Shown: positions 1 to 9,204, counted from the first letter of the stretch. The stretch: DNA of 64,000 nucleotides from Rubrobacter taiwanensis (GCF_004337705.1 NZ_SKBU01000015.1:326529-390528), one strand, 5' to 3'. Program-made: numbers and translations. The notes: a model not told the origin generated them from the letters alone.

Positions 1-1
1 C

Positions 2-244
2 TGCGCGATGGGATATGCGGGGGTGGGCTTCGATCCGGAGAGCACCCGCATCTCCTTCGGGCCGGTGGAGGTCTTCGCGGCCGGAGCCCCCGTTCCTCAC
101 GACGTGGAGGCGGCGAACGCGGCGCTCGCGGGCGACGAGGTGTACATAACCGCCAGCGTGGGCGAGGGGCCCGGAGCGGCGACGGCCTGGGGCTGCGACC
201 TCACCTACGAGTACGTCAGGATCAACGGGGATTACCGGACGTGA
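2..244 (+). CDS. argJ: ArgJ, glutamate N-acetyltransferase (3' end only)
   Basis: The frame is open from the window edge and holds only the last 80 or so residues; the start lies upstream. The C-terminal block AWGCDLTYEYVRINGDYRT is the characteristic tail of ArgJ, the Ntn-type enzyme that transfers the acetyl group from N-acetylornithine to glutamate in the cyclic arginine pathway. The autocatalytic Thr site is outside the window, so whether it is mono- or bifunctional cannot be judged. The stop codon overlaps the argB GTG start (GTGA at 241-244), which indicates translational coupling. Confidence 0.93.
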   Translation, partial: CAMGYAGVGFDPESTRISFGPVEVFAAGAPVPHDVEAANAALAGDEVYITASVGEGPGAATAWGCDLTYEYVRINGDYRT

Positions 245-999
245 AGCCGGTCGTGGTCAAGGTCGGGGGCGGAGCCATCTCCGGCAGCGCGCTGGAAGAT
301 CTGAGGGACGTGACCTCCGGGGGTTGGCCGGTGGCGCTGGTGCACGGCGGCGGCGCGCAGCTCACGCAGATGCTCGCCGCGCTGGAGATCCCGACCCGCT
401 TCCGCGAGGGAATGCGGGTAACCGACGAGCGGACGGTCGAGGTTGCGGAGATGGTCTTCGCCGGGCGGGTCAACAAGGAGCTGGCGCGCGGGCTGCAGGA
501 GCTCGGGATACCTGCGGTCGGGATCTCCGGCACCGATGGACCGACGCTGCTGGTGCGGCCCGTCGAGGCACTCGGCCGGGTCGGGGAGGTGGAGCGGGTA
601 GAGCCACAGCTGGTGCGGACGCTCTGGAGCGGAGGCTTCGTGCCGGTCGTGGCTCCGCTGGGACTCGGGCCGGAGGGCGCGTACAACGTAAACGGCGACG
701 CGGCCGCCGCAGCGCTCGCCACCGGGCTGGAGGCCGGGCACCTGTTCCTGCTCACGGACGTAGACGGACTCCTCAGAGACGGCGAGGTGGTACCCGGGAT
801 CACCCCGGAAGACTGCGAGCACTACGTGCGCAACGGGCTCGCCGTGAAGGGCATGATCCCCAAGCTGCGAGCCGCTCGTGCAGCGGCGCAGAGGGGGGTT
901 CAGGTCAGGATACTGAACGGCAACAGGCCCGGCGCGCTGAAGAGGGCGCTCGCCGGGGAGCAGGTAGGGACGCTGGTATCTGAAAGGGTGGTCGCATGA
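241..999 (+). CDS. argB: Acetylglutamate kinase
   Basis: Cytoplasmic amino-acid kinase (252 aa) that phosphorylates N-acetylglutamate, the second step of arginine synthesis. Visible family blocks are the N-terminal VKVGGGAI phosphate-binding strand, VHGGG near residue 38, the NVNGDAAAAALA segment around 150 and LLTDVDGLL around 170. The short N-terminus lacks the extra helix usual in arginine-inhibited hexameric forms, so feedback inhibition is uncertain. The GTG start overlaps the argJ stop and the TGA overlaps the argD ATG (ATGA), so it sits in a coupled argJBDF operon. Confidence 0.96.
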   Translation: MKPVVVKVGGGAISGSALEDLRDVTSGGWPVALVHGGGAQLTQMLAALEIPTRFREGMRVTDERTVEVAEMVFAGRVNKELARGLQELGIPAVGISGTDGPTLLVRPVEALGRVGEVERVEPQLVRTLWSGGFVPVVAPLGLGPEGAYNVNGDAAAAALATGLEAGHLFLLTDVDGLLRDGEVVPGITPEDCEHYVRNGLAVKGMIPKLRAARAAAQRGVQVRILNGNRPGALKRALAGEQVGTLVSERVVA

Positions 1000-2168
1000 A
1001 GTCCGTGATGGAGACATACAAACGGCTCAACATAGCTCCGGAGCGGGGCCGGGGCAGCTGGCTCTTCGACGCTGAGGGCCGCGGATACCTGGACTTCATC
1101 TCGGGCCTCGCCACCAACACCCTGGGGCACGCGCACCCCGGGCTGGTCGAGGCCGTCCAGCAGCAGGCGGCGGCCCTGATCCACTGCTCCAACCTGTACG
1201 AGATCCCGCTCCAGGCCGAGGTGGCGGATTTGCTGACCGGTCTGACGGACTTCGACCGGGTCTTCTTCTGCAACTCCGGGACCGAGGCCAACGAGGCGGC
1301 CATCAAGCTCGCCCGCAAGCACGCCGCCACCCGCCACGGCCCGGAGAAGCACGAGATCCTGACCTTCACCTCCTCCTTCCACGGGCGCACCTACGGCGGG
1401 CTTACCGCTACCGCTCAGACCAAGTTCCACGCGGGCTTCGGCCCCATGCTCCCCGGGTTTAAGTACGCGCCGTTCGGCGACCTGGAGGCCGCGAAAGAAG
1501 CGATGGGCGGCAGGACCGCCGCGGTGCTGGTCGAGCCGGTGCAGGGTGAGGGCGGCGTCAACGTCCCGTCGGAGGGCTTCCTGCAGGGCCTGAGGGAGCT
1601 GTGCGACGCGCACGGTGCGCTGCTCATCTTCGACGAGGTGCAGACCGGCGTCGGCCGGACGGGCCACCTCTTCGCCTATCAGGGGGCGGGCGTCGTGCCG
1701 GATGCCATAACCAGCGCCAAGGGCCTGGGCGGCGGCGTCCCGGTCGGGGCGCTGCTGGTCAAAGAGGAGTGCGCAGCTCTCGGTCCCGGCGATCACGGCT
1801 GCACCTTCGGCGGCAACCCGCTCGCGATGGCTGCGGCGAAGGTCGTGCTGGAGACCGTCTCCGAGCCCGCCTTCCTAGAGGAGGTCAGGTTCAAGGGCAA
1901 GGTGCTCCGGAGCGCGCTCGAGACGCTGGCGGCGCGCTTCCCGGACGCGGAGGTGCGCGGGGCCGGACTGCTCCTGGGACTGGATCTCGGCCCGGAGGCC
2001 GCGCCGGAGGTCTTCCAGAAGTGTCTGGAGCAGGGCGTGCTGGTGAACCTCGTCGGCGGCAGAACCATCAGGATCGCGCCCCCGCTCACCGTGACCCGTT
2101 CCGAGATAAGACAGGGTCTGGACGCCCTGCGGCGGGCCGCGGGCGTCCCCGCCCGGGCCGTCGCCTAG
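996..2168 (+). CDS. argD: Acetylornithine aminotransferase
   Basis: PLP-dependent class III aminotransferase (390 aa) converting N-acetylglutamate semialdehyde to N-acetylornithine with glutamate. Seen are the FCNSGTEANEAAIKLAR block (about residues 88-105), the FDEVQTGVGRTG block with the cofactor Asp, and SAKGLGGGVPVGA with the Schiff-base Lys near 240. Length is usual for ArgD. ATG overlaps argB; argF follows after 12 bp with a GAGGAAG ribosome site. Confidence 0.96.
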   Translation: MKSVMETYKRLNIAPERGRGSWLFDAEGRGYLDFISGLATNTLGHAHPGLVEAVQQQAAALIHCSNLYEIPLQAEVADLLTGLTDFDRVFFCNSGTEANEAAIKLARKHAATRHGPEKHEILTFTSSFHGRTYGGLTATAQTKFHAGFGPMLPGFKYAPFGDLEAAKEAMGGRTAAVLVEPVQGEGGVNVPSEGFLQGLRELCDAHGALLIFDEVQTGVGRTGHLFAYQGAGVVPDAITSAKGLGGGVPVGALLVKEECAALGPGDHGCTFGGNPLAMAAAKVVLETVSEPAFLEEVRFKGKVLRSALETLAARFPDAEVRGAGLLLGLDLGPEAAPEVFQKCLEQGVLVNLVGGRTIRIAPPLTVTRSEIRQGLDALRRAAGVPARAVA

Positions 2169-2180
2169 AGGGAGGAAGCA

Positions 2181-3137
2181 ATGATCTCACCGCTTAAATA
2201 CGAGCCACAGCCGGCCACCTCTCCCCTCTTCGGCCGCGACTGCCTGACGCTGGCTGAGTACACGCCGGAGGAGGTGTCGCTCATCCTGGACGAGGCCGCC
2301 CGGCTGAAGTCCCTGCGCAGGGCCGGGGCCCCGTTCCAGCCGCTGCGGGGCAAGACACTGGCCATGATCTTCCAAAAGCCCTCCAACCGCACCCGGGTCT
2401 CGTTCGAGACCGGGATGTACCAGCTCGGCGGGCACGCCATCTTTCTAGGGCCGCAGGAGCTCCAGATGGGAGTAAGGGAGACGATCTCCGACACCGGCAG
2501 AACTCTCGCCCGGTACACCGACGCCATAATGGCCCGGGTCTTCGGTCACGAGGAGGTCGAGGAGCTGGCCGCAGCCGCCGAAGTCCCGGTCATCAACGGG
2601 CTCTCCGACACGCACCACCCCTGTCAGGCGCTCGCCGACCTGCTCACCATCCGGGAAGAATTCGGCTCGCCGGAGGGCGTGCGCGTGGCGTTCATCGGAG
2701 ACGGCAACAACGTCGCCCACTCGCTAATGCTCGGCTGCGCCCTCACCGGCGCGGAGTTCGCTATCGCGCACCCGCCCGGCCACGCCCCGAGCCCGGAGGT
2801 AGTAGATCTGGCACACAGGCTCGGCGGCTCGCCTCACCTCACCGAAGACCCGTACGAAGCGGCCGCCGGAGCGCGTGCCGTCTACACCGACGTGTGGGCC
2901 AGCATGGGCCAGGAAGACGAGGCCGGGGAGCGCCGCAAGAAGTTCCTGCCCTACCAAGTCGACGAGGAGCTCATGAGCCGCGCCGCACCCGAGGCCATCT
3001 TCCTGCACTGCCTCCCCGCCCACCGCGAGGAAGAGGTGACCGCCGGAGTCATAGACGGCCCGCAGAGCCGCGTCTTCGACCAGGCCGAGAACAGGCTGCA
3101 CGCCCAGAAGGCGCTGCTCTACCTGCTCCTGAGCTAA
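2181..3137 (+). CDS. argF: Ornithine carbamoyltransferase
   Basis: Anabolic carbamoyltransferase (318 aa) forming citrulline from ornithine and carbamoyl phosphate. Carbamoyl-phosphate motif SNRTRVSFE (about 60-69), HHPCQALADL (about 145) and the ornithine-binding HCLPAHREEEV (about 275) are all present. The last codons encode LLYLLLS and end in TAA. The same 23 bases recur 7.3 kb downstream at 10458-10480 with a different stop codon, so this 3' end seems to be an integration target. argG is not in the window; argH is at 57759-59174. Confidence 0.96.
   Translation: MISPLKYEPQPATSPLFGRDCLTLAEYTPEEVSLILDEAARLKSLRRAGAPFQPLRGKTLAMIFQKPSNRTRVSFETGMYQLGGHAIFLGPQELQMGVRETISDTGRTLARYTDAIMARVFGHEEVEELAAAAEVPVINGLSDTHHPCQALADLLTIREEFGSPEGVRVAFIGDGNNVAHSLMLGCALTGAEFAIAHPPGHAPSPEVVDLAHRLGGSPHLTEDPYEAAAGARAVYTDVWASMGQEDEAGERRKKFLPYQVDEELMSRAAPEAIFLHCLPAHREEEVTAGVIDGPQSRVFDQAENRLHAQKALLYLLLS
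3113..3135 (+). repeat. Left 23-bp copy of the argF 3' end (candidate attL)
   Basis: Identical over 23 bases to 10458-10480. The preceding base (c here, t there) and the following bases (aaagc here, gaaaaaa there) differ, so the identity stops sharply on both sides. Here the core is followed by TAA, which keeps argF intact. Confidence 0.75.
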
Positions 3138-3165
3138 AGCGGGAACCTACCGCAGACTCTTTACT

Positions 3166-5421
3166 CTACATCACCCTATCCCCCGGCTCGGTCTCGGCCA
3201 GCAGGTGGAGCATTCGACCATCTGCCAGAGCCCGTTGCTCCGCCCCTAGCCACAAAGCTCGCGGTGGGCTGTTGCCCCAGGGTGGGCGATTCAGCCCCTC
3301 GTAACGGTCGAACACTACCGGCTGCCGGGCTCGCTGGCGCGCCGTGGTGCTCAACTCGGCAATTCCTAACCGGTCTCCCATCTCCAGAAGGAACTCGAAG
3401 ACGTGCTCACCCTGATCCGTGTACCAGTCGCGCCCAGCATAGACTTCCGGGTCCGCGCCTCCCCAGGCCATCTTTGGGCTGCGCAACAGAGTCCACTGCC
3501 AGCTCTCTCCGTCCAGGCTCAGGCTGTAGGCGTCGTGGGTCACCACGGCCAGCTGTTTGCCCCCTGCATCTACAAGGGACCAGCCTTGCACCGGCCACTC
3601 CACCGGGCCCGGCATACGCTTCACATACCCGCTGCCAGAGCCATCAATCCAAGCTGCCGGGGCCGCCGCCAGCCGCACTGGCATTTGAAGTATCTTGAAC
3701 CTCTCATTGAAGTTGACCTCTAACTGTACCAGCAGCCGGGGTTCGCTTCTGTACAGGGTCAGCGTCCAGCGGAACGGCGAATCTCCAAGCCGGCTCTCCA
3801 GGCGGACACGGGCTCTCAGGGGACCTTGTTCTTCGACCACCCATTCCCCGCCCGAGAAGGTCTTGGCGATCGGCTCGACAAAACGATCCGTGTGGAAGGT
3901 CCAGGTATCCGTGTGGTCGTGGCGCAGGTGTAGGCTGACACCTCCATCACCCAGCAATTCCTTCCCGTCGAACACGATGCTGGCGATACCGTAGTCGGAT
4001 AGTCTTACTTCAAGGTGCCGGTTGGAGAGCCTCCGCGGCGACACCTCCAGGTCTGTGGTGACCGGATGCTCGGGTCGGGGATCGTCGCGCACTAGGACCA
4101 GATGATGTCCTCTGGCTTGCACGCAAGCAGGAAAAACAATCCGATTCACCATCTGCGGAGCCTCAGGCTGGACGAGTTGGAAATCTACTGGGTTGCCGTC
4201 CAGATCGCTCAACCAGCGGCCACCCCAGGCATCGAAGTCGAGAAACGGCTCCGTCTCGATAAAGCCCTCCCACGGCACCGGATCGGGATTCAGGATTGCT
4301 ATCTGTTGCTGGTTAACTTGGGGCAGGTTCCGGCGCGCCCAGCGCCGGGTGGCCTCCAGAACAATCTCCTCGCCTGTTATCCTGGCCCGACCCTGGATCG
4401 CCCTTACCGACTCCCAAGCTGAAGGAATGGAGGTTCCCGCCAGGATATCGTGAAACTGGGTAAACAGCAGGTCGTTCCAGGCGGCATCGAGCCGTTCGTG
4501 GTACTCTCGCCTCTCCGGTCCGTCTTCGACCAGGGTCTCTATCACCTGCTCGCATTGGGCAAGGAGGTGCTCGCTGTATACCTGGCGCTGCTTTATATCA
4601 TGCATGACGCTGTAGCAGCCGGGGAAGCAGTGTTGCAGCTCCCCTACCACCACCGGCAGTTTTTCACGCTGCTCCGCGACGGCTTCGAAGAAAGCCAGGG
4701 GAGTGCTGAATCTAAGCTCGATCCCTGGCAGAGCGTTCTTGTGTTCGAGAATGTACTCGACGTTGCCCTTTGTCGGACCTCCACCGTGGTTCCCTACCCC
4801 GTAGAAGCACATCGTATGGCCGAGGTTCGGGTCGGCTGCCTCTACGGAGAGCATGATCTGGCCATAGAGATCGTCCGTGTGGGTGACGTAGTTGGGTACT
4901 ATCCGGCACGCCAGCACCTCCCCCCCACCAGCGCCCCTCCAGCGGAAAGTCTGGGCCGGCAGTTCCATCTGGTGCGCTCCCGGGCGGTGGAAGACGTAGC
5001 CGATGTATCCGAAACCCTCCAGGATGTCGGGCAGGGCAGCTGGATGGCCGAAGGTATCCACGTTGTAGCCAACGTTCGGTGTGATGCCGAATCGTTCTTG
5101 AAAGTAGCGCTGGCCGTGCAGGATCTGTCGCTGCCAGCCGGTCACCGTGGGCAGGTTGGCATCCGGCTGGATGTACTGTCCGCCTGTGATATGCCACTGA
5201 CCGCGCTCTATCAGCTGCCGCACTCGCTCGAAGAGCTCGGGGTCGATCTTCTCGACCTGCCGGTAGAGCCAAGCTTCTCCGCGAGTAAAGATGAACTCCG
5301 GGTACTCATCGCAGCGATCCACTGCCGAACGGAATGTCGCCAGCGCTTCGTCCACACCCTGCTGCCAGCGCCAGAGCCATACGGGATCTATATGCGCGTT
5401 ACCTATCATGTGCACGATCAC
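3166..5421 (-). CDS. GH38 family alpha-mannosidase (751 aa)
   Basis: Retaining alpha-mannosidase-like glycosidase, probably cytoplasmic because no signal peptide is present. GH38 hallmarks: N-terminal IGNAHIDPVWLW with zinc ligands His and Asp, GGQYIQPDANLP near residue 110, and YNVDTFGHP near 145 holding the nucleophile Asp. The C-terminal half carries the beta-sandwich domains, ending near a weaker-conserved tail. It is the last gene of a minus-strand operon SBP-permease-permease-mannosidase and faces argF convergently with a 28-bp gap. It differs strongly from the second GH38 enzyme at 47399-50128. Substrate is unknown; alpha-mannosides imported by the adjacent transporter are the obvious inference. 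Confidence 0.9.
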   Translation of the reverse strand: MIVHMIGNAHIDPVWLWRWQQGVDEALATFRSAVDRCDEYPEFIFTRGEAWLYRQVEKIDPELFERVRQLIERGQWHITGGQYIQPDANLPTVTGWQRQILHGQRYFQERFGITPNVGYNVDTFGHPAALPDILEGFGYIGYVFHRPGAHQMELPAQTFRWRGAGGGEVLACRIVPNYVTHTDDLYGQIMLSVEAADPNLGHTMCFYGVGNHGGGPTKGNVEYILEHKNALPGIELRFSTPLAFFEAVAEQREKLPVVVGELQHCFPGCYSVMHDIKQRQVYSEHLLAQCEQVIETLVEDGPERREYHERLDAAWNDLLFTQFHDILAGTSIPSAWESVRAIQGRARITGEEIVLEATRRWARRNLPQVNQQQIAILNPDPVPWEGFIETEPFLDFDAWGGRWLSDLDGNPVDFQLVQPEAPQMVNRIVFPACVQARGHHLVLVRDDPRPEHPVTTDLEVSPRRLSNRHLEVRLSDYGIASIVFDGKELLGDGGVSLHLRHDHTDTWTFHTDRFVEPIAKTFSGGEWVVEEQGPLRARVRLESRLGDSPFRWTLTLYRSEPRLLVQLEVNFNERFKILQMPVRLAAAPAAWIDGSGSGYVKRMPGPVEWPVQGWSLVDAGGKQLAVVTHDAYSLSLDGESWQWTLLRSPKMAWGGADPEVYAGRDWYTDQGEHVFEFLLEMGDRLGIAELSTTARQRARQPVVFDRYEGLNRPPWGNSPPRALWLGAEQRALADGRMLHLLAETEPGDRVM

Positions 5422-5476
5422 AAAAATCCCTCCCGACTAGAATTTGCCCATCCCTCTTGTGCAGAGACCCCTGCCG

Positions 5477-6373
5477 TTACTTCACGCTCCCCAGAGAGAT
5501 GCCTTCGATGAAGAACCTCTGGAAGGCCAGGAAGATCACCACCACGGGCAGGACCACTAGGGTTGATGCTGCCATAAGCAAGTTGAACTCCACGTCATAA
5601 AGCGAGCGGAAGAACTGCAGCCCGATCGCTAGCGTGTACATGCTCTCGTCCTGCAGATAGATCAGCGGTCCCAGAAAATCGTTCCAGGCAGTCACCGCAG
5701 CAAAGATCGCCACCACCGCGATGGCGGGCTTGCAGAGCGGTAGAATGATCCAGACGAAGATCTGGAATTCGTTCGCTCCGTCCACCCTTGCTGCATCTGA
5801 GATCTCGTGCGGTATCTGCATCATGAACTGGCGCATCAGGAAGATCCAGAACGCATTACCGAAGAACATCGGCACGATTAGTGGCAGGAACGTGTTCACC
5901 CACCCCAGCCGGGCAAAGATGTCGAACAAGGCGACCATAAGCACCGGAAACGGAATGAAGATGGTTGCGATAACGAAGTAGAAGACGGTGTCGCGCCCCG
6001 GCCACTCGATGCGGGAGAACCCGTAGGCGATGATTGGGTTAGAGATCACCGCACCCAGCACGGTAAAGAAGGTGATTATCGAGGTGTTCGCCAGATACCT
6101 CCAGAACGGAATAAAGTTGACGGCCTCCGAGAAGTTGGACCACCGGAACTGCTCGGGCCACAGGGTCGGCGGGAATGTGGTGAGCTCAGCAGTCGGCTTC
6201 AGGGCGGTTACCACCATCCAGTACAGCGGGGTTACAAAGAGCAGGCACATGAAGATCAGGACGAGCCTGGGCAAGACTTTCTCTCTGAACCAGCGGTAGT
6301 GTCGCTGGCGCCGGGCTTGCCGGTGCCGAACATCATCGGGTCTTTTGAAGGCGCTAACGGCTTTAGCGGCCAT
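5477..6373 (-). CDS. Sugar ABC transporter permease, CUT1 MalG-like
   Basis: Inner-membrane permease (298 aa) with about six membrane segments. The cytoplasmic EAA loop is seen as EISDAARVDGANEFQIFVWI followed by LPLCKPAIA, where it couples to an ATPase. ATG is preceded by AGGAGG at good spacing, and this ribosome site overlaps the stop of the upstream permease (6386). No ATPase gene is in the cluster, so a shared MsmK/UgpC-type ATPase must be encoded elsewhere, as is common for CUT1 systems. Its partner is 6386-7327. Confidence 0.93.
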   Translation of the reverse strand: MAAKAVSAFKRPDDVRHRQARRQRHYRWFREKVLPRLVLIFMCLLFVTPLYWMVVTALKPTAELTTFPPTLWPEQFRWSNFSEAVNFIPFWRYLANTSIITFFTVLGAVISNPIIAYGFSRIEWPGRDTVFYFVIATIFIPFPVLMVALFDIFARLGWVNTFLPLIVPMFFGNAFWIFLMRQFMMQIPHEISDAARVDGANEFQIFVWIILPLCKPAIAVVAIFAAVTAWNDFLGPLIYLQDESMYTLAIGLQFFRSLYDVEFNLLMAASTLVVLPVVVIFLAFQRFFIEGISLGSVK

Positions 6374-6385
6374 CTCGAGCTCCTC

Positions 6386-7327
6386 CTAACTCAACTCGTA
6401 ATGAACCCAGCGCCTGGACCACCGGAACACGAGCATGGCGAGAATCAGGCTTATAACGAACAGAACCCAGGCCATCGCCGACGCGTAGCCCATCTGGCTG
6501 TACTGGAAGCCGTTCTGGTAGAGGTAGTACACGTAGAACAGCGTGGAGTTGTTGGGCCCGCCCTCGGTCATTATGTAGGCCTGAACGAACACCTGCAGGC
6601 CCAGCGTCAGTCCCAGTATTACGGAGTACAGGATCACCGGCGTCATCAGCGGTAGGGTTATGTGCCAGAACTGACGCCAGACTCCTGCGCCGTCGAGCTT
6701 CGCGGCGTCGTAGAGATCCCGGGGGATCGCCCGGAGCCCGGCGAGGTAGATCAGGGCGACCTGCCCCGCTCCCAACTGGGCCAGCAATACGATGGAGAAC
6801 TTGGCCCAAGCGGGATCGCCCAGCCAGTTGATGGACGGGAGCCCCAACTGTACGAGGATGAAGTTCAGGAGCCCGTACCGGGGGTTCATCAGCCAGACGA
6901 AGATGAACGCCAGGGCGAATATGGGGAGCACCGACGGCAGATAGAGGATGGTCCGGTAGATCGAGACCTCCCGCACCGGCTGGTTCATCGCCAGCGCGAT
7001 TATCATGGAGGCCACAACCCCCATCGGCACCGCCAGAGCCGTGTAGTACAGAGTGTTGTACAGCGACTGCCAGAACAGACCGTCGCCGAGCAGGGTCCTG
7101 TAGTTCTCCAGACCAATCCAGATAGGCTCACCAAAGCCGCTGTACCGGCTAAAACTCAGCCGCAGGGAGACGTAGATGGGATAGACCATGAAGGCCAGAA
7201 AGCCGAAGATCCACGGGCTTATAAACGCCAGCCCCAGCAAGAGGTTGCGCCGCTCCTTCCGGCTCAGGTTGAGCCTGAACCGTTTCGCCAGCCCACTTCT
7301 GGCAGGAACGTACTCCGACGCGCTCAT
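6386..7327 (-). CDS. Sugar ABC transporter permease, CUT1 MalF-like
   Basis: Inner-membrane permease (313 aa). The N-terminus is cytoplasmic and basic (NLSRKERRNLLLGLAF), then six or so membrane helices. The EAA loop reads DLYDAAKLDGAGVWRQFWHI, the usual signature. It forms a heterodimer with 5477-6373 and receives substrate from the binding protein at 7382-8773. The order binding protein, MalF-like, MalG-like, hydrolase is standard for CUT1 operons. Confidence 0.93.
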   Translation of the reverse strand: MSASEYVPARSGLAKRFRLNLSRKERRNLLLGLAFISPWIFGFLAFMVYPIYVSLRLSFSRYSGFGEPIWIGLENYRTLLGDGLFWQSLYNTLYYTALAVPMGVVASMIIALAMNQPVREVSIYRTILYLPSVLPIFALAFIFVWLMNPRYGLLNFILVQLGLPSINWLGDPAWAKFSIVLLAQLGAGQVALIYLAGLRAIPRDLYDAAKLDGAGVWRQFWHITLPLMTPVILYSVILGLTLGLQVFVQAYIMTEGGPNNSTLFYVYYLYQNGFQYSQMGYASAMAWVLFVISLILAMLVFRWSRRWVHYELS

Positions 7328-7381
7328 AACACTCTACCTTCCACACATGCTCCCCTCATGCCCTTTCTCGCCTCTGTTACA

Positions 7382-8773
7382 TCATCCCACCTCCAGGGGG
7401 CAGAATTGTTCCAGCCTAGGCTGCACCCGGTTGGCGACGCTCTCCAGAGCAGCCTCTGGGTGCTGGCGGTTCAACGTAACCGCCTCCTGGGCTGCGGTCA
7501 GCTCGTCCCAATACTGGGCTCCCACGGGAAGCGGCGGCCGGTTATTTGATATGGGCAGCAGCTCCTTGAGAAAGATGTGGCTCTCGGCGTAGATCTCGTC
7601 CTCGTCCAGCAACCGCTCCAGCGTCGGCAGGTGCTGGGTCTCTCGGACGTAGACTCGCTGGCCTTCTTCTCCAGCCATGTACTCCATGAAGCGGTAGGCT
7701 GCTTCAGGCTGTTCTGCGCCTTCCGGAATGACAAGCGCCCATCCTCCGGACCAGGTGGCTGGCTCCTGGCCTTCCTCCGGCACCGGGATGTAGGTGATCC
7801 CGTAATCAAGATCCGGCGCGTACCGATCTATGAGGGAAATAAACGCGTCGACACCGACCATCATCGCGACCCGGCCAGTTATGAGCGGGTGTTGGGAGGG
7901 CGGGTTGTCCGGTGGTACGTAGGTGTCTACGAACGCCTGGACCCTGGCGGGATCCTTCTCCTCGGCCCAGTCGTACATGAACCGGAATCCCTCGACCACT
8001 CCCGGATGCGTCGGCGTTACCTCGCAGCTTTGCGGGTCGAAGAACTCGCCGCCATAGACGAACCCCCAGGTATAGTGCCAGCCCTGATCTATCCAGGGCA
8101 CCATTCCCATCCGGGTGTACGCACCGCTGTTATCGGTCTCGTCGACCCGAGCGGCTATCTCATTGAGACGCTCGATGGTTATGAGTCCGTTACCGGGATC
8201 CAGCTCCGCCGGGTCCACGCCCGCCTCCTCCAGGAGATCCTTCCGGTAGAACAGAGCGCGCACGTCGGTATCGAACGGCAGAGCATACGGCCTGCCATCG
8301 AACATCACCTCGCTCCAGGCGAACTCCAGATACTGGTCCGCAAGACCCTCCTCCATAAACCCGCCGAGGTCCTGCAGAACACCGTCAGCCGCCCGCTGGG
8401 CCACAGTGAAGCGGTCGAGGAGATACACGTCGGGACCGACGCCGCCGCGCACGGCCGTCATGAGCTTGGCCGTATCGGTCTCATCCCCCGGCACCCGAAC
8501 CATCGTAACCCGGATGTCTGGGTTCTCTTCATTAAAGCTCTCGACTATGCCAGTTATGGATTCGGTATCCACTTCATTGAAGATCGACGGTATCCAGAAG
8601 ACTACCTCCTCGGCATCAGGGTCTCCTTCACCCCCGGTGAGAACCTCGCCTCCCTCCGGGACCGCTTCCTCTCCCCTGTCCCCGCCACCACCGCAGGCAA
8701 CCAGAAGCAAGGTCATCGCCAACATCGCCGGCAGGACTATCCACAGAATGTTTCCTCTTACCTCACGCATCAT
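7382..8773 (-). CDS. Extracellular solute-binding lipoprotein of the sugar ABC transporter
   Basis: Family 1 solute-binding protein (463 aa). A Sec lipoprotein signal (residues 1 to about 27) ends in the lipobox LLVAC, followed by a Gly/Glu-rich linker. The family blocks VGPDVYLLDRFTV, WSEVMFDGRPYALPFDTD and PATWSGGWALVIPEGAEQPEAA are typical of CUT1 binding proteins. ATG follows a long GGAGGGAGGAA ribosome site. First gene of the mannosidase operon, with a leader of about 360 nt between it and the promoter near 9142-9171. Confidence 0.92.
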   Translation of the reverse strand: MMREVRGNILWIVLPAMLAMTLLLVACGGGGDRGEEAVPEGGEVLTGGEGDPDAEEVVFWIPSIFNEVDTESITGIVESFNEENPDIRVTMVRVPGDETDTAKLMTAVRGGVGPDVYLLDRFTVAQRAADGVLQDLGGFMEEGLADQYLEFAWSEVMFDGRPYALPFDTDVRALFYRKDLLEEAGVDPAELDPGNGLITIERLNEIAARVDETDNSGAYTRMGMVPWIDQGWHYTWGFVYGGEFFDPQSCEVTPTHPGVVEGFRFMYDWAEEKDPARVQAFVDTYVPPDNPPSQHPLITGRVAMMVGVDAFISLIDRYAPDLDYGITYIPVPEEGQEPATWSGGWALVIPEGAEQPEAAYRFMEYMAGEEGQRVYVRETQHLPTLERLLDEDEIYAESHIFLKELLPISNNRPPLPVGAQYWDELTAAQEAVTLNRQHPEAALESVANRVQPRLEQFCPLEVG

Positions 8774-9141
8774 GATTTCCTCCCTCCCCGTCAGGCAGAT
8801 CTATACTTGCAAATGTGATACATACATCTGGTGGCTTGGCGCTCTGTTCGACCCGGCCCCTCCTCTCCACTACTTGTCCTTCTGGCAGGTGGCGGTGCAT
8901 CTCTCTGACCACTCCCCTGCGCTTGAGAGACGCAATGCAGTGCAGATGCGGATAAACCCGCACCCTCCGGTAGATGAGAAGGTGTGTCGCCAAAAGTTCC
9001 CGGGCGAACCAGGGCAGCCTGCTGCAACCGGCCTGCTCCTGCGAGCGCGGCCATGGCCCTGTCCATCGTAGAAAAGTGCAGTGGTCGATCCTGCCCACTC
9101 TCCTCACCCCTGCGCGTGCCGCTTCCCCCCGATTGCCGCCT

Positions 9142-9171
9142 ATTCTACGTCTGACTAGTTTAATGTGTCAA
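9142..9171 (-). promoter_or_regulatory. Sigma-70-type promoter of the mannoside transport operon
   Basis: Read on the minus strand: perfect -35 TTGACA (plus-strand 9166-9171), 18-bp spacer, -10 TAGAAT (9142-9147), five of six consensus bases. Transcription would start near 9135. The -35 lies inside the 22-bp operator 9159-9180, a geometry expected for a repressor. The 360-nt leader that follows contains nothing I recognise; the 114-codon frame in it looks like chance. Confidence 0.75.
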
Positions 9172-9180
9172 TACATTAAA
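9159..9180. promoter_or_regulatory. Palindromic operator for the GntR/LacI-type regulator
   Basis: TTTAATGT, 6-bp spacer, ACATTAAA: a perfect 8-bp inverted repeat in an AT-rich island between the divergent transporter operon and the regulator gene. It covers the -35 of the minus-strand promoter and abuts a plus-strand -10-like TATAAA at 9199-9204, so one bound dimer could repress both directions. Confidence 0.7.
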
Positions 9181-9198
9181 TATTCAAGATCTGTACCG

Positions 9199-9204
9199 TA
9201 TAAA
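9199..9204 (+). promoter_or_regulatory. Candidate -10 box for the regulator gene
   Basis: TATAAA sits 75 bp before the regulator GTG. The expected -35 position (about 9176-9181) overlaps the right arm of the operator and has no good consensus, so this is a weak or autoregulated promoter candidate. Confidence 0.4.

Noticed and set aside
8763..9107. 114-codon minus-strand frame in the leader of the sugar-binding protein gene
   Set aside because: No family character, odd composition, overlaps the real ATG region; it is a chance frame in the leader.
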